From Nostocales cyanobacterium LEGE 11386 (GTDB lineage Bacteria > Cyanobacteriota > Cyanobacteriia > Cyanobacteriales > Nostocaceae), in the NCBI GenBank assembly GCA_015207155.1, contig JADEXK010000020.1:19805-83804 (forward strand): a stretch of DNA of 64,000 nt. The letters are read 5' to 3'. The stretch's first letter is position 1; every line of letters begins with the position of its first letter. Shown in pieces: positions 55,853 through 64,000 of this stretch. Made by a program: the position numbers and the translations under genes. The notes beneath the pieces are model-generated. The model made no database searches. It was not told the origin of the DNA and saw only the letters and a list, made by a program, of their open reading frames with translations.

Positions 55853-57118
55853 CTAAAATCGCCCATTTCCCTGAACAATGTGCTTCACCGTCGTTAGGGT
55901 TTCCAAACTAATAAATCCCCGGCGGTGTCCTTTTTGATTGGACATACCGAGAAATACTGAGTCTCCTCGCGAAGGATTACGCGAAAAACGCGGCGAGGTG
56001 TTGATGTAAGTAGAGGCGCTGTTCACACCTAAAGCAAACTGGCGGCTTTCTTGATAGGATTCTGTGACAATGCAGTCAGCATGACCGCTACTGTGTTGAT
56101 TAATCCAGGCGATCGCATCTTCTAAACTATCCACTAGTTTAAAGGCGACTGTCTTAGTTAAATAAGCACTTCCCCATTCTTCGTCTTTCACCGGATGCAA
56201 GTGGGGGAACGCTTCCACCAATTCTTCATCTCCTTTAATTTCAAAGCCTTTTTCTTTTAAGCTGTTCCACAAAACTGCCAAAGATGAGGGCATAGCTTGG
56301 CGATGAATAAGTACTTTTTCAATGGCGTTTACTGGATCTGGTTCACTCTCATGGCTATCCATAATCATCCAGCGCACCATCTCTAAGCTGCTATTGAGCG
56401 ACCAGTAGAGATAACAGTTACCCATCGCTGATTTTAAGACTGGGCAAGTTGCTTGTCGCATTACCTGCTGGACTAAGCTAGAACGTCCGTAGGGAATCAC
56501 TAAATTCAAGTACTGGTCTTGGGTGACTAAATCCCGAATTGAAGCACCATGTTCTGCTGTAATCAGTTCTAAACAGCCTGGTGGTAGACCTACTTCTGCA
56601 ATAGCACTTTGCAGTACATTAGCGATCGCCTCGTTGGAATGACTAGCTTCTGTACTACCTTTAAGAATGAGACTGTTGCCAGTTTTAATACATAAACCCG
56701 CCGCGATCGCTCCTAAATCAGGAAACGCCTCATAAATAAATCCAATCACTCCCAAAGGCATTAACTGAGTGTAACTTTGGGAGTCTTCTAGTTGATAGTC
56801 AGCGTTCCTGACTCGCCGCAGTGGATCTGATAGTTCCCCCAAGCGTTGCAGGATTTCCACTGTCGCCTCTAGCCTGGTGGGAGTTAGCTTGAGCCAATCT
56901 AAAATTAGCTCTGGCACTGCCATTTCTTTGCTGGCTTCTAGATCCAAAGTGTTGGCTTCCAAAATGTCGTCAAACGAGTCTTGCAGTGCCTGTGCCATTG
57001 CCAATACAGCACGACTGCGATCTACTCCCTTGGTAAACCCCAACTTTAGGGAAGCTTGATGAGCGCGTTTAGCGCTAGTAATTGGTTCGGGGTAATCATC
57101 CAAAACTTCAACGGTCAT
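55853..57118 (-). CDS. proA: Glutamate-5-semialdehyde dehydrogenase
   Basis: 421 residues, second step of proline synthesis: NADPH-dependent reduction of glutamyl phosphate. N-terminal AHQASLKLGFTKGVDRSRAVLAMAQ, cofactor region LGVIGFIYEAFPDLGAIAAGLC with SLILKGSTEASHSN, and catalytic Cys in KSAMGNCYLYW. C-terminal GVNSASTYINTSPRFSRNPS is conserved. Its start is 5 bases after the end of the 57123-57494 gene, so the two form a transcription unit. Confidence 0.95.
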   Translation of the reverse strand: MTVEVLDDYPEPITSAKRAHQASLKLGFTKGVDRSRAVLAMAQALQDSFDDILEANTLDLEASKEMAVPELILDWLKLTPTRLEATVEILQRLGELSDPLRRVRNADYQLEDSQSYTQLMPLGVIGFIYEAFPDLGAIAAGLCIKTGNSLILKGSTEASHSNEAIANVLQSAIAEVGLPPGCLELITAEHGASIRDLVTQDQYLNLVIPYGRSSLVQQVMRQATCPVLKSAMGNCYLYWSLNSSLEMVRWMIMDSHESEPDPVNAIEKVLIHRQAMPSSLAVLWNSLKEKGFEIKGDEELVEAFPHLHPVKDEEWGSAYLTKTVAFKLVDSLEDAIAWINQHSSGHADCIVTESYQESRQFALGVNSASTYINTSPRFSRNPSRGDSVFLGMSNQKGHRRGFISLETLTTVKHIVQGNGRF

Positions 57119-57122
57119 TAAA

Positions 57123-57494
57123 TTAACGTCTGTAGGTGAGCCAGACCATCAGTGCTGGCAAAATAGCCAACAGCACCGCCACCATTGCCCAAGCAATAAT
57201 GCTGGAACCATTTGCCAATCGCAGTGCTAATGGTAACCATATAATCACTAGCACGAAAATAATGCCTAGTGCTATAGGCAGATAGCTTACTCCTAAACGA
57301 GCATGGGCCACATGCCAGCTATTTCCAGTCCAACGCCAAGCTCGTTTGTAGGGATAGGTGGTAGAAAGTTGTTCTAAAACATGACCATTATCTTCTACTA
57401 CAAAGATTTGCTGACAGCGATCGCAACCAAATGCTTCTGTCAGTGTAATCGGAACTAACTGTCCTTTGCGACGGCAGGGACAGGGATATTCCAT
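57123..57494 (-). CDS. Zinc-ribbon membrane protein of unknown function
   Basis: 123 residues from ATG 57492-57494 (MEYPCPCRRKGQLVPITL). An N-terminal CPC...CDRC pair forms a likely zinc ribbon (FGCDRCQQIFVVEDNGHVL). WRWTGNSWHVAHARLG follows, then two transmembrane helices (SYLPIALGIIFVLVIIWLPLAL and AWAMVAVLLAILPALMVWL). Family not recognised. Directly upstream of proA (5 bases), so co-transcription is likely. Confidence 0.75.
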   Translation of the reverse strand: MEYPCPCRRKGQLVPITLTEAFGCDRCQQIFVVEDNGHVLEQLSTTYPYKRAWRWTGNSWHVAHARLGVSYLPIALGIIFVLVIIWLPLALRLANGSSIIAWAMVAVLLAILPALMVWLTYRR

Positions 57495-57530
57495 GTTAAA
57501 GTCGATTTTTTCGTGTTTTTGAGATTGCAC

Positions 57531-57944
57531 AAGCGTTCTAATAACTTGAGCGTGTTTTCATGATTTATGAGAATCCCGTTCCCCAAAGCTTTGGAGTTCA
57601 GTTTCTCTTTTTTCAGCTCTTTATATAAATAACAAAGCAAATGCTAACATCGCCATGGTTGCTAACGCCAGATGCAGGCTGACGGAAAAAAGTGCTTTCT
57701 TCCTGTAGACGCTTCTGTGGTTGACCGCAGGGTGGAGCAAGTGGCAATGCTGAGTAAAATTACTTACTATTTTCTATTCTCTAGCTTTTAGCCCCTTTTT
57801 TTAAGCTTTACTGGTGCTACTTAGGCTGTCGTAATCTAGTGTAGTACACCGCATATAACAGAAATAGACTATAACTATACAAATTGTAGTTAAGCCATCT
57901 TAGTCTTGCGGGTTATCCTGACCTGTAATTTACATTTTTTCATA
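57531..57944. other. Intergenic region before tRNA-Gly, no clear gene
   Basis: Contains a minus-strand frame ending near 57622 whose last 29 residues look like a membrane peptide (VYRKKALFSVSLHLALATMA...), but it has no good start and reads through repeat-like DNA. I leave it uncalled. Confidence 0.35.
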
Positions 57945-58016
57945 AGCGGGTAACGCGATTCGAACGCGCGACATTCACCTTGGCAAGGTGACGCTCTACC
58001 ACTGAGCTATACCCGC
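57945..58016 (-). tRNA. tRNA-Gly (anticodon GCC)
   Basis: On the minus strand: acceptor GCGGGTA pairs with TACCCGC; D-arm TAGCTCAGTGGTAGAGC; anticodon loop within CACCTTGCCAAGGTG giving GCC; T-arm CGCGTTCGAATCGCG. Discriminator is T, as usual for tRNA-Gly. CCA is not encoded. 72 nucleotides. Confidence 0.95.
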
Positions 58017-58076
58017 AATTGCCGTGTAAATTATATATTCTCAAATTTAATCCTATTTGTCAAGCCCCTTTTTTAA

Positions 58077-58127
58077 GTGCTGAGTGCTGAGTGCTGAGTG
58101 CTGAGTGCTGAGTGCTGAGTGCTGAGT
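58077..58127. repeat. Seven tandem GTGCTGA heptamers
   Basis: A perfect 7-bp tandem array of 51 bases between tRNA-Gly and ribH; the same family as the arrays at 9381, 17820, 22380, 30294 and 59356. No spacers, so not a CRISPR. Confidence 0.9.
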
Positions 58128-58158
58128 AAAAGAACAGGACTTAGCACCCAGAATTGTT

Positions 58159-58737
58159 TCAGCCTAGTTCTTCTGACTCCGCAGTTAAATTGCCTAAGCT
58201 TTTACCTGGAAAAGAAGCTGGCAAAGATTGAGCGTTACGGGGATATGACTCTGTGAGGTTAGAGCGTAATTGCCGCATCAGACTAGCCATTTCCAGGGCA
58301 TTCATGGCATAATCCCAACCATGATTACCTTTAATGCCTGCCCGCTCTAAAGCTTGCTGCATAGTATCCACTGTCAAAATGCCAAAGATTACTGGCACGC
58401 CAGTTTGAAAGCTAGCAGCAGCAATACCCTTAGATACTTCGGAAGATACATAATCAAAATGGGGCGTTTGTCCTCGGATGACAGCACCCAAGCAAATTAC
58501 AGCATCATAACGATGAGAAAGTGCTAGTTGACGAGCTACGAGAGGCACTTCAAAACTTCCCGGAACCCAAACATAGTCTACCTGATTCCCGTGGGGGTCT
58601 GGGTCTACACCGTGGCGTTTCAAGCAATCTTGACATCCCTCTAGCAGCTTTCCGGTAACCAGGTCATTAAATCGACCAATAACCACTGCTAAACGCAAAG
58701 GTTCTGTTTGAGTAAAAGTTCCCTCGAAAACTGCCAT
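58159..58737 (-). CDS. ribH: 6,7-dimethyl-8-ribityllumazine synthase
   Basis: 192 residues. Penultimate step of riboflavin synthesis. Motifs are [36 protein letters not shown] and [20 protein letters not shown], with the catalytic His in the last. [19 protein letters not shown] follows. The C-terminal 35 residues ([20 protein letters not shown]) extend beyond the core and look disordered. Monocistronic. Confidence 0.95.
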   Translation of the reverse strand: MAVFEGTFTQTEPLRLAVVIGRFNDLVTGKLLEGCQDCLKRHGVDPDPHGNQVDYVWVPGSFEVPLVARQLALSHRYDAVICLGAVIRGQTPHFDYVSSEVSKGIAAASFQTGVPVIFGILTVDTMQQALERAGIKGNHGWDYAMNALEMASLMRQLRSNLTESYPRNAQSLPASFPGKSLGNLTAESEELG

Positions 58738-58954
58738 GACTGCCTCTTAATCGAATATACTCTGGCCAATATACATTTCTTCTTTAAATGTAGAAGAGCA
58801 GGAGAGCACAATTAGATAAATAAGACAAGGGAAAAGGAAAACTTATCCATTTACCTTCTGCCTTAGTCTTTGGCTCTTCTGCCCCTGTAATCGCTATGCT
58901 ATTTGTCTGCAATAAAATTTAAGCGATTGCGTAAAACGCACGCTGCGCGAACGC

Positions 58955-59143
58955 CTAAACTACAAAAAAGTTTAATACCCCGACTAAAAGCACCAAGGCA
59001 ATCCAGACTCCAGAACCGAGCCAAAGCAGCCTTTTTGATTCGACCCAGTTTTGCGGAGTAGCATAGGCAACAGGAACGCCAACTACTAGCACAAAAGACA
59101 TGGCAACAAGAGCTATTAAAGCGAATTGGAATATTATGGTCAT
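58955..59143 (-). CDS. psbZ: Photosystem II protein PsbZ
   Basis: 62 residues from ATG 59141-59143 ([20 protein letters not shown]), with GGGAGAAG before it. Two transmembrane helices joined by the loop [19 protein letters not shown], the PsbZ signature. Peripheral PSII subunit beside CP43, affecting antenna interaction. Upstream frame extension by five codons is rejected because it would overlap the ribosome binding site. Confidence 0.95.
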   Translation of the reverse strand: MTIIFQFALIALVAMSFVLVVGVPVAYATPQNWVESKRLLWLGSGVWIALVLLVGVLNFFVV

Positions 59144-59355
59144 TTTTGCTTCTCCCAAAACAGCGCAATACTAAAAATAGAATATCCTAAAGGACGACAC
59201 TAACAGTTTTTCCTTATTTGTTAAGCTAGCAGAAATTGCGTCACTATAGTTATCAGTTAGTTCTCAATAGTCAGTTGTTTGTACTACTGACCACTGGCTC
59301 TTGACTAAACAAGTGCTAAATACTTTCTTTCAACTTAGTTTTCTTAGTTCTTTTC

Positions 59356-59490
59356 TCTACTCAGCACTTAGCACTCAGCACTCAGCACTCAGCACTTAGC
59401 ACTCAGCATGGGCTAAACGCCCCGCTACCGCTCTACGCGCAGCCATGCCCGCAGGGCTTTACAGCACTCAGCACTCAGCACTCAGCACTA
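59356..59490. repeat. GCACTCA array split by a GGGCATGGCTGCGC element
   Basis: Heptamers at 59356-59408 and 59462-59488 flank a segment (59409-59461) that is an inverted relative of the 5440-5495 element. The array ends about 10 bases before the start of the DHH/CBS gene, so that gene's leader is repeat DNA. Confidence 0.7.
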
Positions 59491-59499
59491 CTGAAAGCT

Positions 59500-62262
59500 A
59501 TGGACTTAATTCTTTGCCACACAACTGCTGATTTTGATGCCCTAGGTGCGGCAGTAGGTCTGACATGCCTACTACCGGGAAGTAAGATTGTGCTGAGTGG
59601 TGGCGCACATCCGCCTGTCAGAGATTTTTTGGCGTTGCACCGGGATGAGTATCCCCTGATTGAGAGACGTTCGGTCAATCCCGAAAAGATTCGCTCCCTG
59701 AGGATTGTGGATACACAACAGCGCGATCGCTTGGGTAAAGCTGCTGAATGGTTAGATTTACCCAACTTAAGGGAAATCATAGTTTATGACCATCACTTAG
59801 GGCAAGAACTAGATATTCCCGCCACGGAAGCTTATATTGAACCAGTGGGAGCCACCACAACTTTAATGGTGGAGCAATTGCAACAACAGCAAATTTCTCT
59901 CACTCCATCCCAAGCAACAGTGATGGCTTTAGGCATCCACGTTGATACTGGCTCGTTGATATTTGACAGCGCTACACCACGAGATGCACTAGCTTTAGCT
60001 TGGTTGATGCAACAAAAAGCTAGATCAGCAGTAATTTCCACTTACCTTGACCCCGGTTTATCTCCCCAATTACAGCAGTTATTAACTGAAGCACTTGAGA
60101 ATTTAGCATATTTTTGTTTACGTGGATATACGATTGGCTGGGTAACTTTAAAAACTACTAATTTTGTACCAGGATTATCGAGTCTGGCATCACAACTAAT
60201 TGAATTAACCGAAATTGATGCCTTACTCTTGGCAAACACATATGCCCACGATGAAGATGACTCACGCTTAATAGTAATAGGGCGATCGCAAATTCCCGGC
60301 GTGAATCTCAACTTATTATTTCAAATGTTCGGCGGTGGTGGTCATTCTCAAGCCGCATCGTTGAGTTTGCGAGGAGTTAATGCACAGGCAATCTTAAAGC
60401 AATTGCAAGACGGTATCAAAGCCGCGATTCCCCATCCGCCTAAGGCGAGAGACTTGATGTCCTCCCCAGTCCGCACTATTCGCCCCGAAACAACAATTGC
60501 GGAGGCGCAACGCATTTTGTTACGTTATGGACACTCTGGCTTATCTGTAGTTGATACCCAAGGTCAACTGGTAGGAATTATTTCGCGGCGGGATATTGAT
60601 ATTGCCCTACACCACGGATTTAGTCATGCGCCGGTCAAGGGCTATATGACCACAAACTTAAAGACGATTACACCAGACACCATTCTGCCACAAATCGAAG
60701 GGCTGATGGTGACATACGATATTGGGCGTTTACCAGTATTAGAAAACGAACAACTAGTGGGAATTGTCACCCGTACTGATGTGTTACGGGAATTGCATCA
60801 AGCCGATGAAGAGGAGAGATGGGGAGATGAAGAGGACAAATTCAAAATTCAAAATATCTCCTATGGCTACGGCACACAAGCTATCAAAGATGCTGCGCGA
60901 ACAAAATTAAAAATTAATTTAAGTACTGAATTGCAAAATCGGCTGGCGTCGCAACTTTGGCTACTACTGACCATAGCCTCTCAAGAAGCAGAAAAACGGG
61001 GTTGGCATCTGTATTTGGTGGGGGGTGCAGTGCGGGACTTGCTGTTAACTGAAGCAGCAGCAGGTACTTTGATGATTACAGATATTGACCTGGTGGTTGA
61101 TGGCTTTCACAAAACAGCAGATGTTGGTGCTGGAGTGGAACTAGCCAAGGCACTCCAGGAAATTTACCCAGCAGCGCGCTTGGAAGTTCACGGGGCTTTT
61201 CAAACTGCCGCTTTACTATGGCATAAAGACCCAGAATTAGATTCTTTGTGGGTGGATATTGCCACTGCTAGAACGGAATTTTATCCTTACCCAGCCGCAA
61301 ATCCCGAAGTTGAGGCGAGTTCGATTCGTCAAGACTTGTATCGTCGAGATTTTACAATTAACGCCTTAGCCTTACGCCTCACCTCCCCTCGTGCTGGTGA
61401 ATTACTCGATTTCTTCGGCGGGTTACTGGATTTACAAGCCAAGCAAATCCGAGTTTTACACGCCAACAGTTTTATTGAAGATCCCACTCGTATTTATCGC
61501 GGTGTGCGGTTTGCTGTACGCTTTGGATTTCACCTGGAACCGCAGACAGAAGAGTTTATTCGTTATGCCATCAACAGTGGTATTTACGATCGCACTGCCC
61601 AAACCAACACTAAAACCCCAGCGCTGCAAACTCGACTCAAAGCCGAATTAAAATATATTCTCCAAGCCCCCTACTGGAAATCGGCTTTACAGTTACTCGA
61701 TCAATTAGGGGCGTTGCAGTGTATCCATTCTACCCTCAAGCTAGATCAAGAACTCCTACGGCAATTACGTTTATTAGAACGCTGTTTACGACGATTTGAC
61801 CCCCAACAAACCCTCATCCATTGGGAAATGCGTCTAGAAGCTTTAATTGCCCACTTAGAACCAAAATATCGGGCGAAGGTAGCAAAAAATTTGCACTTAC
61901 CAGAGGACGCTAATAAACGGTTGAAAAACTTGGTTACAGCCCAAGCTGAGATGATGGAATCATTACCCCAATGTCAGCTTCCTAGTCAAGTGGCGCATTT
62001 GTTGCAACAGTATGACTTGCCCATGCTGATTTTAATCGCCCTACATAGTCCGCGACTACTCAGGCAAAAGATTTGGCATTACCTCACAGTTTTGACCAAC
62101 GTACAGCCGATTTTAAATGGTAACGACTTAAAACAATTGGGTTATAAACCAGGCCCACAGTATCGACAAATTTTAGATAATTTACTTGCTGCTACCCTTG
62201 ATGGCGTGATTAAAAATAGAGATGAAGCTGAAAAGTTTTTAGCCCAGCATTATCCTCAATAA
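59500..62262 (+). CDS. DHH-CBS-tRNA nucleotidyltransferase (poly(A) polymerase family) fusion
   Basis: 920 residues. Residues about 1-310 are a DHH/DHHA1 phosphoesterase module ([40 protein letters not shown]). About 320-440 hold two CBS domains ([20 protein letters not shown] and [15 protein letters not shown]). From about 485 the class II nucleotidyltransferase begins: [13 protein letters not shown], the DxD pair in [11 protein letters not shown], then [13 protein letters not shown] and [19 protein letters not shown]. This architecture is known in cyanobacteria and some other bacteria as an A-adding or CCA-related tRNA enzyme. Both halves keep catalytic motifs. Which nucleotide it adds is not evident. 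Confidence 0.92.
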   Translation: MDLILCHTTADFDALGAAVGLTCLLPGSKIVLSGGAHPPVRDFLALHRDEYPLIERRSVNPEKIRSLRIVDTQQRDRLGKAAEWLDLPNLREIIVYDHHLGQELDIPATEAYIEPVGATTTLMVEQLQQQQISLTPSQATVMALGIHVDTGSLIFDSATPRDALALAWLMQQKARSAVISTYLDPGLSPQLQQLLTEALENLAYFCLRGYTIGWVTLKTTNFVPGLSSLASQLIELTEIDALLLANTYAHDEDDSRLIVIGRSQIPGVNLNLLFQMFGGGGHSQAASLSLRGVNAQAILKQLQDGIKAAIPHPPKARDLMSSPVRTIRPETTIAEAQRILLRYGHSGLSVVDTQGQLVGIISRRDIDIALHHGFSHAPVKGYMTTNLKTITPDTILPQIEGLMVTYDIGRLPVLENEQLVGIVTRTDVLRELHQADEEERWGDEEDKFKIQNISYGYGTQAIKDAARTKLKINLSTELQNRLASQLWLLLTIASQEAEKRGWHLYLVGGAVRDLLLTEAAAGTLMITDIDLVVDGFHKTADVGAGVELAKALQEIYPAARLEVHGAFQTAALLWHKDPELDSLWVDIATARTEFYPYPAANPEVEASSIRQDLYRRDFTINALALRLTSPRAGELLDFFGGLLDLQAKQIRVLHANSFIEDPTRIYRGVRFAVRFGFHLEPQTEEFIRYAINSGIYDRTAQTNTKTPALQTRLKAELKYILQAPYWKSALQLLDQLGALQCIHSTLKLDQELLRQLRLLERCLRRFDPQQTLIHWEMRLEALIAHLEPKYRAKVAKNLHLPEDANKRLKNLVTAQAEMMESLPQCQLPSQVAHLLQQYDLPMLILIALHSPRLLRQKIWHYLTVLTNVQPILNGNDLKQLGYKPGPQYRQILDNLLAATLDGVIKNRDEAEKFLAQHYPQ

Positions 62263-62287
62263 AATGTCTTGCACAGAGGTAAGTTTT

Positions 62288-62518
62288 ATGCAAATACAAA
62301 CACCAAAACGCTATTACACACCAGAAGAATATTTACAACTAGAGGAGACATCAGAATGTAGAAATGAATATCTAGATGGAGAAATTATGCCTATGGCTGA
62401 TGGTACGACTAATCACAATGAAATTGCAGGTAATTTTTATGCCAATTTCAAATTCAGAATGCGGGGTAAAAATTACAAAATTTACATAGGAAAGGAACTA
62501 GTTGTCTATCTGGAGTAA
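62288..62518 (+). pseudogene. Truncated Uma2-family gene
   Basis: 76 residues from ATG 62288, after AGAGGTAA. It matches the Uma2 N-terminus: TPEEYLQLEETSECRNEYLDG, TTNHNEIAGNFYANF and YIGKELVVYLE, then a stop at about 40% of normal length (compare the 184-residue gene at 53598). The D/E-x-K nuclease core is missing. No continuation was found in other frames. Probably inactive. Confidence 0.75.
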
Positions 62519-62945
62519 ACAACTGCAATAGTCCATCATAAATTCCCAGATTAAAGCTGCTGTATAAATCACTTTGAATGATGTTTTCTGCTGATTTTAT
62601 TACTTGAGCAATGGTTATAACTATTGATCCTGCTGCAAGTATTTATTTTATTTTATCATTGGTGATTGCAGACCTTACCAGGCGATCGCATTCTTAGCTA
62701 GTCAGATAGATAAATTATATGTGCAAGGTTTTTCTTATTCAAGAAGCACTCTTTTACGGCTTGATTAAAGATTTCTCAAACTGGCGAATTTAGCAATTAA
62801 CTTACGTCGTTTTAGGAGTAAATAAGATATCTGCTAGGGGTAATCCGGTTCCTGTTGCTGTGTACTACGCAGATACACACAGACTAATAGGGGCAATTCT
62901 CTTCATCAATGTTGTTCACAATAAGTAGGTCGATGCAAATAAAGT
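62519..62945. other. Intergenic region between Uma2 fragment and IS element
   Basis: 427 bases with no recognisable gene or array. Possibly decayed remnants of the Uma2 gene or an older insertion; none can be identified by eye. Confidence 0.4.
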
Positions 62946-63873
62946 GGCTCTCCCAGAGTGGTTATGATAAAATACTAAGAAAAAAGCAAATATATCTCAA
63001 TACAATTAGCAGTGATTGGTGGGAACAACCCAAGCGGGGAAGGAAATACAGAAGTAATTGAAAAGATAAAAGACAATAAATATTAAAAATAAAATTACCA
63101 TTTTAATAAATATGCCTTCTAATCCCTTACTTCATTTTATTACTAAACTGATTAATATTGAAGATATCAAGGTAGTGAATTACGATTTTATCACCGACGA
63201 TGAAATCGTAATTGAAATCCAAAATCAGTCAAAAGTTTCTCAGTGTCCTCACTGTGGAAAGACAACTAATAAAACTCATCAAAATCATTGGTATATGGTC
63301 AGAGATATACCAATGAGTGACTATCAAGTAATTTTAAAAGTAAATCGTCGTCAATTGAAGTGTACAGAATGTCAGAAAGTCTTTAGCGAAAAATTGTCCT
63401 TTGTAAAAACTAGAAGAACTTACACAAAAAGACTAGCGATGAAAGTAATCAAGGAAGTCTTAGAAACTGATGTAGAGAGTGCAGCTAGAAGAAATAGAAT
63501 GACACCATCTGAGATAGAAACAATATTAAAAGAACTAGAATCAGATTTACTAAAAGAAAAACCTCGTCAGATAAAAAAGCTAGGAATAGATGAAATCACA
63601 CAATTAAAAGGTGGAAAGAATTATGCAGCAATATTAGTAGATTTAGAGGCAAGAAGACCGATAGCATTGTTAGAGAAAAGAAATAAAGCAGTTATAGCAG
63701 AATACTTATCCAGTCTAGGTTCAGAGATATTGAATCAAATAGAAGAAGTCAGCATAGACTTATGGATACCCTATAAAAGTTTAATCCAAGAAATGCTACC
63801 TAATGCTCAAGTGGTAGCAGATAGATTCCATGTAATGAAACACATAAATCAGGAGTTAGATGAAAGAAGAAAG
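62946..63873 (+). mobile_element. ISL3-family insertion sequence, 5' part, interrupted
   Basis: The element seems to begin at GGCTCTCCCAGAGTGG (62946), resembling ISL3 ends that start GGCTCT. It contains the transposase from 63112 and is cut at 63873 by a second element. The right end is not in the window. The left boundary is inferred from the end-like sequence only. Confidence 0.6.
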
Positions 63874-63900
63874 GTAAGGATTCAGGTGCTGGGGTATTGA
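63112..63900 (+). pseudogene. ISL3 transposase, truncated by an insertion
   Basis: 262 residues in frame, against about 400 normally. An N-terminal zinc-ribbon (QCPHCGKTTNKTHQNHW and LKCTECQKVFSEKLSF) is followed by helix-turn-helix and the start of the DDE domain with first Asp in LGIDEITQL and second in VSIDLWIPYKSL; DRFHVMKHINQELDERRK follows. The final VRIQVLGY is foreign, from the inserted element at 63874. The C-terminal Glu is missing, so it is inactive. Confidence 0.85.
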
Positions 63901-64000
63901 CAAGTGTGGTAGGGGAAGCAGAATATAGCAATTATGGAAAAAGACCTGCCACCAAAACTAGACATTGAAACCCTAAAGCAGTTGGAGAAAGAGCAACTGG
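63874..64000 (+). mobile_element. Left end of an apparent IS66-type element inside ISL3
   Basis: The ISL3 frame breaks at GTAAGGATTCAGGTG; IS66-family ends start with GTAA. Sixty bases later a new transposase-like ORF begins. The element runs off the window, so its right end and target duplication are unseen. Confidence 0.55.
63934..64000 (+). CDS. IS66-like transposase, N-terminal fragment at window edge
   Basis: ATG 63934 begins MEKDLPPKLDIETLKQLEKE, matching the usual N-terminus of cyanobacterial IS66 TnpC-type transposases (acidic start, then LKQLE-EQL before a coiled coil). Only 22 codons are visible. The family call rests on that short stretch and the GTAA-type end upstream. Confidence 0.55.
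   Translation, partial: MEKDLPPKLDIETLKQLEKEQL

Noticed and set aside
57455..57640. 61-codon minus-strand ORF overlapping the zinc-ribbon protein start
   Set aside because: Random composition, and it conflicts with the better frame.
58077..58127. Tandem array considered as CRISPR
   Set aside because: The unit is 7 bp with no spacers; no cas genes nearby.

Overview
The window is a piece of a filamentous, probably heterocyst-forming cyanobacterial chromosome (Nostocales; Nostoc/Anabaena type). The evidence is photosynthesis-related genes (psbZ, CP12, the CRR7 NDH factor, a bciB-type 8-vinyl reductase), the circadian kinase gene sasA, the desC-desA-desB desaturase set, two GH100 invertases, very frequent GCGATCGC (HIP1) octamers, and many intergenic heptamer arrays and dispersed palindromes of the kind typical of Nostoc genomes. 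Species cannot be fixed from the sequence alone.

Layout. 1-3307 (minus) is one uninterrupted reading frame that joins a complete family-2 glycosyltransferase to a filamentous-haemagglutinin-type secreted adhesin; it runs off the left edge. It is divergent from a TPR protein (3495-5261). 5297-5826 holds a composite repeat and a 54-residue cysteine-pair protein. 5.9-10.3 kb (minus) carries arfB, plsY, DUF3086, DUF3119 and an MlaE-type lipid permease. 10.7-15.3 kb has a small membrane protein, sppA, aroH, an HtrA-type protease and a frameshifted phosphodiester glycosidase. 16-22.9 kb has a DUF697 GTPase, CP12, tlyA, a Ser/Thr kinase, a two-domain PPK2 and crr7. 23.9-28.7 kb has a REC-GGDEF regulator, sasA, a secreted protein of unknown function and a PHP phosphoesterase with a coupled 37-residue ORF. 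29-35.5 kb (minus) has purM, sodB, sodA, panC/cmk and rlpA. 36.3-43 kb has glutaminase, an SLH-GH10-like protein and tandem GH100 invertases.

43.6-46.9 kb (minus) is the least familiar module: a glycine-zipper/coiled-coil protein, a lipoprotein and a glycine-zipper/WD40/DnaJ protein, apparently one operon. 47-57.5 kb contains bciB, GxxExxY, a methionine gamma-lyase-like protein, desC-desA-desB, Uma2, DUF2891, GNAT and proA. 57.9-62.3 kb contains tRNA-Gly(GCC), ribH, psbZ and a DHH-CBS-tRNA nucleotidyltransferase fusion. The right edge is a mobile-element graveyard: a Uma2 fragment, then an ISL3-type element interrupted by the left end of an apparent IS66-type element.

Most genes are ordinary housekeeping or photosynthetic genes in short transcription units. 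The points most worth attention are the glycosyltransferase-adhesin fusion, whose junction coincides with a dispersed palindrome; the glycine-zipper/WD40/DnaJ operon; a 143-bp MITE-like insertion with terminal inverted repeats and an 11-bp target duplication; the one-base frameshift in the glycosidase; and the nested insertion sequences.
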